From contig CADAKX010000033.1 in the NCBI GenBank assembly GCA_902788605.1, forward strand, positions 1 through 49,596: a DNA stretch of 49,596 bases, read 5' to 3'. Positions 22,359 through 32,158 of the stretch are shown here, one piece after another. How positions within the stretch are numbered: position 1 is the stretch's first letter; every line of letters begins with the position of its first letter. Source of the DNA: an uncultured Prevotellaceae bacterium (lineage in GTDB: Bacteria > Bacteroidota > Bacteroidia > Bacteroidales > Bacteroidaceae). Under the pieces are notes generated by a model. The model was not told the DNA's origin, searched no databases, and saw nothing but the letters and a program-made list of their open reading frames with translations. A program made the translations under genes and the position numbers.

Positions 22359-24851
22359 TTACAGCTCAATCACGCGCAATGAATAAGGAGGAAGCGTGGT
22401 GGGCTCGCTGGTCTCTATCTCGACAGTCTTTGCCTTCTGGTCGTCAATGGCACCGGTGAACTGCTGACACTTCACGGTGGCAGGCAGCGTGATGCCTTCC
22501 ACGGCGATCTTCAAGGTAGAGGGCAGGGCATTGACGAGTTTCAGATAGCGCTTGCCGGTCTTCGAGTCACGCACAACGCTGGCACCAATGCGATGGGCCA
22601 ACTGAGCATCGAGATTTGTGAACTGAGACTTCACATACTTGTCACCACCATAGACAGAGAACAGACGCTGAATCTCGTAGGCTGGTGTGGTGCGGATATG
22701 CGTGTTAGAGAAGTAAATCATATCGGGATTCCAGTTGGAATGTCCGTCCTTACTCAGCATGGGGGCATACGATGTCATCTCAACGATATCGCCATTGCGC
22801 TCGATATCCGTGAGATAAAGGGCCTCGGCCAGAGCTGTCTCAACGTTGGGGCGCTTCACATTGGTAGAGGCAGCCCACTCGCCCAGATAGACCTTGGCAG
22901 CCGAACGGTCGTAGCTATCATAGTAATCGCGGTTGTGCATAAACCAACCCGTACTCTCGTAGTAGTGCTCATCAACCATATACTGTAGGTTGGGGTGCTT
23001 CTTGGTGAAGTCCCAGCCCTCGGTATAGTCAGCCGAAGGACTGTGGAAGGGGCCCACCGTGCCACATATCTTAATATCGGGATAGCGCTCACGCACAGCC
23101 TTGCAGATCATCTCATAGCGCTCCTCGAAGACCGTGGAGATGATGTCCTCGTTGCCCAAACCCAGATACTTCAGGTTGAAAGGCTTGGGATGACCAGCCT
23201 CGGCACGCATCTTGGCCCATTCGTTGGTAGCTGGATCGCCGTTGGCCCACTCTATCAGGTTGCATATTTCCTCGACATAAGCCGGCATATCGGCCATGGG
23301 AATGCCGCCCTGCTGTCCGCCGATGCCCTCAGCATTATTAGCTGAGTTCTGACAGGGCACGCCTGCTGCAAGGACAGGCAGCGGTTCGGCACCGATATCC
23401 TCGCAGAACTGGAAATACTCAAAGAATCCCAGACCGCGAGTCTGATGGTAGTTCCAGATATTAAAATCGGGTTTGCGACTCTCGAGCGGGCCCACCGTAT
23501 GGTTCCAGTGATAGATGTTTTCCAAGCCTTGGCCATGACTCATACAGCCACCAGGGAAACGCACGAACTTAGGATGCAGGTCGGCGATGACCTGCGCCAG
23601 ATCCTTTCGCAAGCCGTTCTTACGGCCCATAAAGGTCTCCTGTGGGAAAAGCGACACCATATCGATACCTACGTGGGCTGCTTTCTGGGGGATGATGACC
23701 AGACGGCCCTTCTCGTCGCTGGCTTTAGCCTTGAGCACCGTTGAGAACTGTTGCCAATCGGAAGCATGTGTCTTCAGCTTACTCTGCGCCAGCACCTGAC
23801 CATTCTGGCCAACCAGCTGAATGAGGAAGTTCTGCTTCTGACCACCTGCAAGGACAAACATGGAAAAGTTGTATTTCTTGCCCTTTTCTACGACGATACC
23901 ATCCCATCCCTCGTTCCATAGTGTGTCTGGCCAGATAAGGGCATAGTGAGGATTATTAGGATGCAACGGGTGCTCTGTAGCAATCTCTATTGGTTTCGAT
24001 GAGTGCCAGGCGGTGGTGGCATTCCATCCACGATGGTCCTTAGAGGTATATTCGAAGTCGCGGTTCTGAACGAGTTCGGCATAAAGACCGCCATCGGCCG
24101 CATAACTGATATCCTCGAAGAAGATACCTATGAGCTTGTCGCTGATAGTTTTTTCCTGATTTGGAGAAACGGCCAGTGTGGCATTAACAACCGATGGAAT
24201 CGATAATTTTTGCGTATCATCGTGCATCCGCTCGTTGGTGGGAGCCCATTTCTCTCCCTGCAGGCGGAAGTCATCACGCACGTGCTGCAACTCAGCATCT
24301 GTAATCGAAAAAATCTGGCCTATCATCTGCTCTCCCTTGATATTCACGGTGTCGCGCTGCCACATTTTGGCATCGGCCTTAACGGCTTCATCACCGATGA
24401 AATGGCGAAATTCTGTATCTGCACCAATCCTGCGAGTAGCGCCATCGGCGGTCTGATAATACACATGGAAGGCATTGCCGGCAGGCACCACCACGGGGTT
24501 CAAGCACTTGGGACCACTGACTCGCGGATAGTCCTGCGGACGCCACGTCACCAGGTCGCGACTAAAGGAAGCACCAAAGAGGGGTGAACGATCGTTGAGT
24601 TGGAACACAAGACGCCAAGTGCCATCGTTGGCCCGACAGAGCGATGGATGGATCATCTTCTTCTCTACGCCCCACGTGCCATAGTCCGACGAGCACAGCC
24701 GGCCGAGGTCGTTCCATGCGTCATTCTCCAAGACAGCCATTCGCAGACCGCCACCGGGATTAGGCGAATAAAAGAACACTTTTTGCTGGGCGCTGGCACT
24801 CACGCTGGCCAACGCAACTGCCATAAAGAGCAATACATTTCTGAGTTTCAT
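22359..24851 (-). CDS. Secreted GH51 alpha-L-arabinofuranosidase with N-terminal five-blade-like domain
   Basis: This enzyme releases arabinofuranose from arabinan or arabinoxylan. The 830-residue product has a signal peptide (MKLRNVLLFMAVALASVSAS-AQQ). Residues ~25-190 resemble a GH43/GH32-like propeller segment (HPSLCRANDGTWRLVFQL, FSRDLVTWRPQDYPRV), and the rest is GH51. GNED near residue 566 supplies the acid/base Glu; the Glu in MVDEHYYES near residue 624 is the likely nucleophile. The C-terminal beta domain ends in PPYSLRVIEL. Export suggests periplasmic or surface glycan breakdown. It is transcribed divergently from the intact LruC gene. Confidence 0.93.
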   Translation of the reverse strand: MKLRNVLLFMAVALASVSASAQQKVFFYSPNPGGGLRMAVLENDAWNDLGRLCSSDYGTWGVEKKMIHPSLCRANDGTWRLVFQLNDRSPLFGASFSRDLVTWRPQDYPRVSGPKCLNPVVVPAGNAFHVYYQTADGATRRIGADTEFRHFIGDEAVKADAKMWQRDTVNIKGEQMIGQIFSITDAELQHVRDDFRLQGEKWAPTNERMHDDTQKLSIPSVVNATLAVSPNQEKTISDKLIGIFFEDISYAADGGLYAELVQNRDFEYTSKDHRGWNATTAWHSSKPIEIATEHPLHPNNPHYALIWPDTLWNEGWDGIVVEKGKKYNFSMFVLAGGQKQNFLIQLVGQNGQVLAQSKLKTHASDWQQFSTVLKAKASDEKGRLVIIPQKAAHVGIDMVSLFPQETFMGRKNGLRKDLAQVIADLHPKFVRFPGGCMSHGQGLENIYHWNHTVGPLESRKPDFNIWNYHQTRGLGFFEYFQFCEDIGAEPLPVLAAGVPCQNSANNAEGIGGQQGGIPMADMPAYVEEICNLIEWANGDPATNEWAKMRAEAGHPKPFNLKYLGLGNEDIISTVFEERYEMICKAVRERYPDIKICGTVGPFHSPSADYTEGWDFTKKHPNLQYMVDEHYYESTGWFMHNRDYYDSYDRSAAKVYLGEWAASTNVKRPNVETALAEALYLTDIERNGDIVEMTSYAPMLSKDGHSNWNPDMIYFSNTHIRTTPAYEIQRLFSVYGGDKYVKSQFTNLDAQLAHRIGASVVRDSKTGKRYLKLVNALPSTLKIAVEGITLPATVKCQQFTGAIDDQKAKTVEIETSEPTTLPPYSLRVIEL

Positions 24852-24878
24852 TTGTTTTTAGTTTTGTCATTTGCTGTG

Positions 24879-24886
24879 CAAAGATA
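24879..24886 (-). promoter_or_regulatory. -7 promoter box of the GH51 gene
   Basis: TATCTTTG on the minus strand, 27 bases before the ATG at 24851. Confidence 0.75.
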
Positions 24887-24963
24887 GTAAATCATTTTCA
24901 GACAAATGGAACTATTTAATGAATTTTAACGTCTATATACCTCTTATATTTAAGAAAAAAGGC

Positions 24964-24971
24964 TATCTTTG
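24964..24971 (+). promoter_or_regulatory. -7 promoter box of the intact LruC lipoprotein gene
   Basis: TATCTTTG, 48 bases before the ATG at 25020. The same site in the truncated duplicate reads TATCCTTG. Confidence 0.75.
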
Positions 24972-25019
24972 CACCCGAATTCGAATTAATTTGTACACGT
25001 GTCATTTATAATTATAACT

Positions 25020-27275
25020 ATGAAAACGAATCTGAAATACATTTTTGCTGCCCTGTCGATGACCCTTTTCGTGGGTTGTTCACACGATTCGGACTTCTCG
25101 ATGCCCTCTACTGAAGAAGCACTTCAGAACGCCGCCGAGAAGCTGGGTGTGGAGATTGACCCCAGTATGAACTGGAACGCTGCAACAGCCATCAAGGCTA
25201 ATGTCTCGGTCAACCTGGGACTTGACGAGGAATATACGGTTGTCATCTACGACAAGAACCCCCTGTTTAACGATGATGTGCACTATTATGCCAAGACAAC
25301 GATGAAGGAAGGCGAGACCGTCACCCTGAATCTCGACGTACCCACAGCCGACAGCGTGTTCTATGCTGCTGTGTTCGACAGCAAATATCGTCGCATCGTG
25401 CAGAGTGCCTATGTGGAAGACCGCCTGCTCACCATGAACATCGGTGTGGCGGAAGCTGCAGCAGAGGGCCGCTCTTGGACCCGCTGCGGCGAGAACGATG
25501 ACGATGCAGCGCCCTATGCCAAGACGCTGAACGACTATCTGAACCCGTACTACGTAAAAGTGAACAGCTGGGATCAGGTTCCTACAGTTGATCAGGTGAA
25601 CCTTGAGGACATGAAAAACTACACCATCATCGATGATGACATCATGGGTACAAAGTTCCAAGGCCGCAACCTGCAGAACCCAGCTTATAACAGTCAAGGA
25701 CAGCCCGTCTATTATGGCGACATGAGACACTATCGCGTGCCGGCCAACGTGGAGATGAAGCAGACATTCAGCACCAGCGGCTATAATAATGTCGTTAACG
25801 GACTAGTGCTCTATATTGAGGGCAAGGTACATCTGGTAGGTACCAATAGTCTAAATGACATCACGATGGTGGTAGCCAGCGGTGGTGAGATTATCCTCGA
25901 TGCTTCATATAACGAACTGAAAAACGCTGGCCGATTCATTGTATGCCCCGGCGGCAAGATTACAGGCATCAACAATACTCATCTGAAAATCACCAATGGT
26001 GGCTGGTGTTATAACGCAGGTGAGATTAAATACAACGGCACACTCGAATTGAACGGCTCGCATTTCTATAACAACAACACCGTCAACGTAGATGTACTGA
26101 TGGGTACGGCTAACGGCACTCACATCACCAACTTCGGCCAGATCACAGCACGCACCAATGCTATGCAGGCCGATGCGCACAACCAGAATGTCGTGAACGG
26201 TTGCTATATGAAGTTTACCGAGAATTCAGGCGTAGGTGGCCTCACCATGCTGAAGAACAGCCGATTGGACGTAGGTGGTCAGCTCTATATCACAGGTAAC
26301 GGAAGCGGCAGTTGGAGTCCCCGCAACGAACTGCATCATGGCGCCATCATCGATGCCGGTTCTATCAAGGGCAATGGTGCCACCATTTATGGCCCCACTG
26401 GCAGCAACGAGTTTGCTGTAGTCAAGGCGGGCAGCGTCTATGCCAACAACGACACTGACGTACAGACAGCCAACAATCTGTATATGGACTGGGATCCTAA
26501 CAACTTCTATATGCATGATGGCACCAAGATTGACCAGAACTTCTACAACTATTATTACATGCGTGGTTTGGTGAACAAGATCTCGAAGTGGAGCAACGAA
26601 AGCACCTCTACCTTCGTCATCCCCCGCAGCGATTGTACGGGCATCGGCTATCACGCACCTGCCGAGAGCGAGCCTGGTCAGACAGAGCCCGAAGAGGAAG
26701 AGCTGGATATCCCCGGCACACCTGCTTCATGGACCTATGCCTTCGAGGATACCCCATTGGGCGACTACGATATGAACGACGTGGTGGTGAGAATCTGCGA
26801 GAATGCCGAGAACTCTGATATGCTCGATGTCACACTCTGCGCTACCGGTGCTGCCCTCAACCTCTATGTCTATCTGGACGACCAGATGCTGTTCTCAGGC
26901 AGTGGTCAGGAGGTACATCAGGTATTCGGCAAAGAGCCCGGAAGCTTTATCAACACCGTGAACAACGGCATCAAGGAGGACTATGTGACCACAACGATTG
27001 CCAAGCCTGCCAACTTCTCGTATGAGACTGCCGATGTATGGATCAAGACACCTCAGATGGAGGTACACGTCTCTAAGCAGGGCGAGGATCCTCACGGCAT
27101 CGTGGTACCCGGTAACTGGCGCTGGCCGCGCGAATGGCAATGCATCAAGGTGGCCTATCCCAACTTCATCGAGTTTGCCAAGGATGCCTCTACCACCGAC
27201 GAGACCATCAGAAAGTGGTATCAGACCACCAGCGGCAACCCCGTGGAGGAATATCTTTACAACCCCGCAAACTAA
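25020..27275 (+). CDS. LruC-domain surface lipoprotein
   Basis: A 751-residue lipoprotein. The lipobox FVGC ends the signal MKTNLKYIFAALSMTLFVGC; the next residues SHDSDF are acidic, as in Bacteroidetes lipoprotein export signals. Residues ~210-540 are Asn/Gly/Thr-rich beta-helix-like repeats. The C-terminal part (~565-751) is the LruC domain, with the Ca-binding-like signature FEDTPLGDYDMNDVVVRI near residues 575-590. The family is found in Bacteroidetes envelopes, sometimes with adhesins or fimbriae; the function is unknown. An earlier GTG at 24999 would break the signal peptide, so the ATG at 25020 is preferred. Confidence 0.88.
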   Translation: MKTNLKYIFAALSMTLFVGCSHDSDFSMPSTEEALQNAAEKLGVEIDPSMNWNAATAIKANVSVNLGLDEEYTVVIYDKNPLFNDDVHYYAKTTMKEGETVTLNLDVPTADSVFYAAVFDSKYRRIVQSAYVEDRLLTMNIGVAEAAAEGRSWTRCGENDDDAAPYAKTLNDYLNPYYVKVNSWDQVPTVDQVNLEDMKNYTIIDDDIMGTKFQGRNLQNPAYNSQGQPVYYGDMRHYRVPANVEMKQTFSTSGYNNVVNGLVLYIEGKVHLVGTNSLNDITMVVASGGEIILDASYNELKNAGRFIVCPGGKITGINNTHLKITNGGWCYNAGEIKYNGTLELNGSHFYNNNTVNVDVLMGTANGTHITNFGQITARTNAMQADAHNQNVVNGCYMKFTENSGVGGLTMLKNSRLDVGGQLYITGNGSGSWSPRNELHHGAIIDAGSIKGNGATIYGPTGSNEFAVVKAGSVYANNDTDVQTANNLYMDWDPNNFYMHDGTKIDQNFYNYYYMRGLVNKISKWSNESTSTFVIPRSDCTGIGYHAPAESEPGQTEPEEEELDIPGTPASWTYAFEDTPLGDYDMNDVVVRICENAENSDMLDVTLCATGAALNLYVYLDDQMLFSGSGQEVHQVFGKEPGSFINTVNNGIKEDYVTTTIAKPANFSYETADVWIKTPQMEVHVSKQGEDPHGIVVPGNWRWPREWQCIKVAYPNFIEFAKDASTTDETIRKWYQTTSGNPVEEYLYNPAN

Positions 27276-27295
27276 TCTTCACAACATACAGAAAA

Positions 27296-27328
27296 GGCCG
27301 TTTCCATCGATAGGAAACGGCCCTTTTT
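27296..27328 (+). terminator. Terminator after the LruC lipoprotein gene
   Basis: A perfect 10-bp stem (27296-27305 with 27313-27322), 7-base loop and T5. An A run on the other side suggests it may also work for the convergent gene at 27375. Confidence 0.9.
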
Positions 27329-27374
27329 GTATCTCAACCTTCCTCGTCCCTAGAAACCCCGTTTCCAGCCCCCA

Positions 27375-28649
27375 TCAATACACCAGCGGCTTGGTGGCAT
27401 TCTCATAGAGCCACCAGTCGGTGGAGGCATTGCGGTTGCGGCCCCACTGGCCGAAGGAATGGTTATACCGGCTGTAGGCACCCGATATCTGGCCATCGCG
27501 ATACATACCCATCGTCACGCCCTCTCGCGGATAATGGAACGTGGCATCGGGAACCATCAGCGCCCAGGGCACACGGTCGTCCATGCCGCCAGAACCCGTG
27601 GTATAGTTCCACAGTGCCTCATCGTACTTATGACTATAGGTATGCACCTCGACACACATGCCACTGCTGGCCACGATGATAAATGGGTCTATATCGGCCA
27701 ATGACAGGTAGTTGGCGTTGACCGAAGATTTCATGTGGACATCAAAGGTACGCGTCACCGTGGGCACCATCGCTGCCACATCTTCCACCTCATATTTCAA
27801 GGTGTTGTAGTACTTTCGCACCACCTGACCCATCTTCTCCTCGGCATTCAGACACCAGTGGGCATCCTCAAAGAGGTTGATGACGGCAGACCCATCACGG
27901 CCGCGACTCACAATCTCATCGTCAGAGATAAAATAGCGGCCGATAGTATAGCCCTCATCGAAACGCGACCCTTCCTCGATGGTGACGTCCTTGACATCGT
28001 CGATGCTCACCTGCGGCAGACGGATGGCAGCACCAATCTGACTGGTGGAACCCACGGCAGCCAGGGTGACCTGGACGGCCAGCGTGCTATCGTTCAGAGC
28101 ATGCTGAGAGATACGGAGCACGATATCATTGAAATCGAAATCGCCAGGCAAGGGATAATCCTCCTCAAACATATACGTAAATGTCTGATAGATGGGCTGA
28201 TGCAGCGTACCATCGTTGATCACATTACTACCACCGATGGTCACATCGGTCGAGCTTCCTACTGGCACCACATAATAACGGCCGTCCTTGTTGACAGCAG
28301 CCGCATAGAGCGTGGGCGCCACATTAGGCACCTTGAAGGTGGGGTTCATGGTCTGTCCCGTCTCACACGGGCGCTCTGCCAACACCTCCACACTATCGGT
28401 GGTATAGGGGTTACCGTTCAGCACCTGCACCTTGACGATATTAGGATCGGCAATTTTTACGCGCAGGGTCAGGGCCCTGTCCTGCAGCAGGTCCCACGTA
28501 TGATATTTATCGATGGAATCGACCGGGTAGTTGCCTTGCACAATCTCTCGCCACTGGTCGTCACTCATCTCCATATGGCGACACGACAGGAAGGAAAAAA
28601 CGCCTCCCAGCAACAGCAGACCACACAAGCACTTGATGTTTTTCTTCAT
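27375..28649 (-). CDS. LruC-domain lipoprotein
   Basis: A 424-residue lipoprotein (signal MKKNIKCLCGLLLLGGVFSF ending in lipobox FLSC). Its acidic signature GDFDFNDIVLRI near residue 165 is the LruC core; the C-terminal PWALMVPDATFHYPREG and the final WLYENATKPLVY are typical of the family ending. The middle has an N-terminal Ig-like beta region (residues ~60-130). It faces the upstream LruC gene tail-to-tail and diverges from the next LruC gene, so three related lipoprotein genes lie within 6 kb. No repeats of adhesin type are seen. Confidence 0.87.
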   Translation of the reverse strand: MKKNIKCLCGLLLLGGVFSFLSCRHMEMSDDQWREIVQGNYPVDSIDKYHTWDLLQDRALTLRVKIADPNIVKVQVLNGNPYTTDSVEVLAERPCETGQTMNPTFKVPNVAPTLYAAAVNKDGRYYVVPVGSSTDVTIGGSNVINDGTLHQPIYQTFTYMFEEDYPLPGDFDFNDIVLRISQHALNDSTLAVQVTLAAVGSTSQIGAAIRLPQVSIDDVKDVTIEEGSRFDEGYTIGRYFISDDEIVSRGRDGSAVINLFEDAHWCLNAEEKMGQVVRKYYNTLKYEVEDVAAMVPTVTRTFDVHMKSSVNANYLSLADIDPFIIVASSGMCVEVHTYSHKYDEALWNYTTGSGGMDDRVPWALMVPDATFHYPREGVTMGMYRDGQISGAYSRYNHSFGQWGRNRNASTDWWLYENATKPLVY

Positions 28650-28787
28650 GACACGACTATCTATTTGTGGGCGAAATTACAAAAAAACAATCGTTTGCGC
28701 GGCATGATAGACCGATTTTTATCATCATTCTTCTTGTTTTTTGCTCTTTTTAACGAATTAAACCGGCCAACCACGGTTTTTTTTGAC

Positions 28788-28795
28788 TACCTTTG
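28788..28795 (+). promoter_or_regulatory. -7 promoter box of the third LruC lipoprotein gene
   Basis: TACCTTTG, 45 bases before the ATG at 28841. The TTG in this box was the start of a longer but spurious open frame. Confidence 0.75.
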
Positions 28796-28840
28796 CAGCC
28801 GAATCACGATAACATAATTTGTACGCGAAACACGAAAAGT

Positions 28841-30781
28841 ATGAAGAAGAAGTTTTTTGTTCTGGGAACAGCTGCCATGCTGATGGTCTTTGGTTTTACA
28901 AGCTGTTCTCACGATAGTGGGGGAACCGATCTAAGTCAAGTAGAACTCGAGTATCGCACTAGTTTTGTAAAAACCTTCGGTCAGCCTGCTGCTGATCAGG
29001 ATTGGGGATTTGGCACCGAAGAGGCCAACGCCCGCATGACGCGTGCCATCCAGCCTTCGTTTAACTTTCCCAGCGACGCCGATGCCAGCAAGTTCCTGGC
29101 CAGCGTACCTGCAGGAGTTGAGAAGTTGACGCAGAACGTGGCTCGTGCCAACAACTATATCGATGAGACTTGGCAGGGCGACCTCAATATCTGGGGTGGT
29201 GCTACAGCCGAAGGCAACTGGCAGGACCGCTCTGGCGGTGTGCTCTATATCAAGGGTAACTGCGACTTCTCAAACCGCAGTTTCTATTTCGATGGCAACT
29301 CTGAGCTCTATCTGCTCGAAGGTGCTACCCTGACGCTCAACAATAGCAATGCTAGCAATCTGCAGACCAACACCAAGATCTACATGGCTGCCGGCTCGAA
29401 GATTGTGACGCCCGGCGAACTGAAGCTGAACAACGGTCTGCATATCTATAACCACGGCACCATCGAGGCCAATAAGTTGTCTACCAACAGCCACAGCGTG
29501 CTCTATAACGTCGGCAAGGTGTATGTGACCACGAAGATTTCTGTTGAGAACGACCTCTCTGTTGTAGTGAATGATGGTATCATCAACGCTGCTGACCTCA
29601 ACACCGCCGGCAGTGGCAAGATTGAGAACAACGACTCAGTACGCATCACCGGCACCACCTTCGTCAACAGCAACGACAACACTTGGGTGAACAACGGCCG
29701 CTACCACACTGGCAACTTCATCTATAACGCCGCCAGCGACGAGGTCATCAACAACTGCCGTCTGACGGTCGATGAGGACTTCAACATCAACCTCGGCGAC
29801 AACCCCGGCAACGGTAACTTCAAGATGGATGCTGGTTCTGGTGTCCTGACGAAGAACTTCAACGGCGGCGGCAACTGGGCCAAGAGCTACTCTACCGGTT
29901 GGAGTGCCTTCAATGGCGGTCCGTTCTTTGTTTACATGGGCGAGAACTCAGTGTTTAAGGTTACCGGCACCTGTATGATGAATGCCACCAAGGCCAACTA
30001 CGGCTTCTATGGTCCCACATCAGGCGGCTATGCCGTGCTGGACGCCAAGAAGATTGTCAAGGGTGCCGAGAACCAAGGCTACGAGGTGACCTACGGCAAC
30101 AACCTCTATGTCTATACCGAGAATCACTTCGGCAACGGCTATTCTGGCCAGTATCCCTATATCGACTTCAAGGGCAATGCCAAGATCTTTGCCCCTGGCT
30201 TCGAGGACGGCAAGCCCGCCATCACCATCCTGCCCTCACCCTGTTGCATGGGATTCTCTGGTAGCGACGTGACGCCGAAAACCGATCCCACTCCCACCAT
30301 CCGCATCATTGCTGAGGACTTAAGTGCATCGGAATCATCCGACTTCGACTTCAACGACGTGGTGTTCGATGTCACCTTCAACTCAAATACCACTGCTACC
30401 ATCACCCTGCAGGCTGCCGGTGGTACCCTGCCCCTCTATGTGGCTGGTCAGGAGGTACACCAGTTGTTTGGCGTAGCCACCGATGTAATGGTCAACACCG
30501 TGAGAGACGCCAGCAAGTCAAGAGGCGCCAAGTGGGCCACCAAGGCCCCTGTGTCGTTTGACATCTCTGGCATTGACCGAGACACCTATAATGGTCGCGA
30601 CATCCTGATTCAGGTGAAGAAGGGCGACGAGCTCCACACGCTCAATGCCAACACCGGTATTCCCGCTGCCAAGATTGGCGTGAAACCCACCTTCGTTTGG
30701 TGCGATGAATACGAGGCCATCGAGAGTCGCTACCCGAAGTTCAAGGAATGGGTTCAGAACAAGGAGGTTGTCTGGTATTAA
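28841..30781 (+). CDS. LruC-type surface lipoprotein with beta-helix repeats
   Basis: A 646-residue lipoprotein: signal MKKKFFVLGTAAMLMVFGFT ending at lipobox FTSC, then the acidic-poor SHDSGG. Residues ~90-400 are Asn/Gly-rich, with recurring short strands that look like a right-handed beta-helix (YIKGNCDFSNRSFYFDGNSE, KIYMAAGSKIVTPGELKLNN). The C-terminal part has the LruC core SSDFDFNDVVFDV near residues 497-509, then AAGGTLPLYVAGQEVHQLFG, closely parallel to the same region of the 25020 protein. The start at 28841 follows the promoter box; an upstream TTG lies in that box. A terminator follows the stop. Confidence 0.87.
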   Translation: MKKKFFVLGTAAMLMVFGFTSCSHDSGGTDLSQVELEYRTSFVKTFGQPAADQDWGFGTEEANARMTRAIQPSFNFPSDADASKFLASVPAGVEKLTQNVARANNYIDETWQGDLNIWGGATAEGNWQDRSGGVLYIKGNCDFSNRSFYFDGNSELYLLEGATLTLNNSNASNLQTNTKIYMAAGSKIVTPGELKLNNGLHIYNHGTIEANKLSTNSHSVLYNVGKVYVTTKISVENDLSVVVNDGIINAADLNTAGSGKIENNDSVRITGTTFVNSNDNTWVNNGRYHTGNFIYNAASDEVINNCRLTVDEDFNINLGDNPGNGNFKMDAGSGVLTKNFNGGGNWAKSYSTGWSAFNGGPFFVYMGENSVFKVTGTCMMNATKANYGFYGPTSGGYAVLDAKKIVKGAENQGYEVTYGNNLYVYTENHFGNGYSGQYPYIDFKGNAKIFAPGFEDGKPAITILPSPCCMGFSGSDVTPKTDPTPTIRIIAEDLSASESSDFDFNDVVFDVTFNSNTTATITLQAAGGTLPLYVAGQEVHQLFGVATDVMVNTVRDASKSRGAKWATKAPVSFDISGIDRDTYNGRDILIQVKKGDELHTLNANTGIPAAKIGVKPTFVWCDEYEAIESRYPKFKEWVQNKEVVWY

Positions 30782-30814
30782 AGAAAAAATTTAGTATTAA
30801 AGAGAAAAATAAGG

Positions 30815-30843
30815 AAAAAGGACGCGTCGGCGTCCTTTTTTTA
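30815..30843 (+). terminator. Terminator after the third LruC gene
   Basis: An 11-bp perfect stem (30815-30825 with 30830-30840) with a 4-base loop and a T run on each end of the stem. Confidence 0.88.
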
Positions 30844-30875
30844 TTCCATCTTTATTCATTTTCAATAATTCTTCG

Positions 30876-30883
30876 TAACTTTG
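30876..30883 (+). promoter_or_regulatory. -7 promoter box of the SpmA/SpmB fusion gene
   Basis: TAACTTTG ends 8 bases before the ATG at 30892, leaving almost no room for a leader or ribosome-binding site. Confidence 0.7.
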
Positions 30884-30891
30884 CAGGCCGT

Positions 30892-32124
30892 ATGGTACTG
30901 AATTACATTTGGATAGCATTCTTTGTCATCGCATTTTTCGTAGCATTGGTGCGACTGGTGTTCTGGGGCGACTTCGATGTCTTCCCAGCCATGATGGATT
31001 CCACGTTCTCGTCATCAAAGACAGCGTTTGAGATTTCACTCGGACTGACAGGCGTGCTGTCGCTCTGGCTGGGTGTGATGAAGATTGGCGAGCGCGGCGG
31101 CGTGGTCAACGTGCTGGCGCGACTGCTGTCACCACTCTTCGTCAAACTGTTTCCCGACATTCCCAAAGGTCATCCCGTCACGGGCAGCATCTTCATGAAC
31201 ATCGCAGCCAACATGCTGGGCCTCGACAACGCTGCCACGCCACTCGGTCTGAAGGCGATGGAGCAGTTGCAGGAGATCAACCCCAAGAAAGACACGGCCT
31301 CGAATCCAATGATCATGTTCCTGGTGCTCAATACCAGCGGACTCACCCTTATTCCGGTATCTATCCTGGTCTATCGCGCCCAGATGGGTGCGGCCCAGCC
31401 CACCGATATCTTCATCCCCATCCTCTTGGCCACGTTCTTCTCAACCATCATGGGCGTGCTCATCACCTCTATCTATCAGCGCATCAACCTCTTTAACAGG
31501 GTCATCATCCTGGCGCTGGGCGGTGCGTGCCTCTTGGTGTCGGGCATCATCTGGGGCTTCAGCCAACTCGATGGCGAGACGATGAACAGGGTGAGCACCA
31601 CCTCGGCCAACATCCTGCTGATGCTCATCATCATTGCCTTTATCCTGGCTGGTGTCTTCAAGAAGGTGAACGTCTATGACGCCTTTATCGAAGGTGCCAA
31701 AGACGGCTTTTCTACCGCCGTCCGCATCATCCCCTATCTGGTGGCTATCCTCGTGGGCATCGGTGTCTTCCGTGCTTCGGGAGCCATGGACTACCTCATC
31801 GACGGCATCCGCAGCGGCATTGAACTGACAGGTATGAACAGCGACTTCGTGGGTGCACTGCCCACGGCTCTGATGAAACCGCTCAGTGGCAGCGGTGCCC
31901 GTGGCATGATGGTAGATGCGATGACCACCTATGGTGCCGACTCATTTATCGGGCGTCTGTCGTGTGTCTTCCAGGGTTCCACCGACACCACCTTCTATAT
32001 CCTCGCCGTCTATTTCGGCTCTGTCGGCATCCGCCACACCCGCCACGCGGTAGCCTGCGGTCTGTTGGCTGACCTCGCTGGCATCATCGCGGCCATATTC
32101 ATTTGCTATCTATTCTTCTCATAA
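30892..32124 (+). CDS. SpmA/SpmB fusion, nucleoside-recognition (Gate) domain membrane protein
   Basis: A 410-residue polytopic membrane protein. It joins two Gate domains: the first half (FEISLGLTGVLSLWLGVMKI, MNIAANMLGLDNAATPLG) matches SpmA, and the second (GAKDGFSTAVRIIPYLVAIL, PLSGSGARGMMVDAM, GSTDTTFYILAVYFG) matches SpmB. In non-sporulating bacteria the function is unknown and may be small-molecule transport. The start is the ATG at 30892; a longer open frame begins inside the previous gene and is rejected. The flippase gene follows 34 bases later. Confidence 0.93.
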   Translation: MVLNYIWIAFFVIAFFVALVRLVFWGDFDVFPAMMDSTFSSSKTAFEISLGLTGVLSLWLGVMKIGERGGVVNVLARLLSPLFVKLFPDIPKGHPVTGSIFMNIAANMLGLDNAATPLGLKAMEQLQEINPKKDTASNPMIMFLVLNTSGLTLIPVSILVYRAQMGAAQPTDIFIPILLATFFSTIMGVLITSIYQRINLFNRVIILALGGACLLVSGIIWGFSQLDGETMNRVSTTSANILLMLIIIAFILAGVFKKVNVYDAFIEGAKDGFSTAVRIIPYLVAILVGIGVFRASGAMDYLIDGIRSGIELTGMNSDFVGALPTALMKPLSGSGARGMMVDAMTTYGADSFIGRLSCVFQGSTDTTFYILAVYFGSVGIRHTRHAVACGLLADLAGIIAAIFICYLFFS

Positions 32125-32151
32125 CCCCATCAGACCCATTAGACCCATCAC
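32125..32151. repeat. Period-9 tandem repeat, three copies
   Basis: Three nonamers of form (A/C)CCCAT(C/T)A(G/C) fill the short gap between the Spm-type gene and the flippase gene, starting right after the TAA stop. Confidence 0.7.
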
Positions 32152-32158
32152 ATAAGAC

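Noticed and set aside
27735-28817. Plus-strand open frame of 360 codons opposite the LruC gene at 27375
   Set aside because: His/Arg/Ile-rich shadow of a lipoprotein gene with signal peptide and LruC core.
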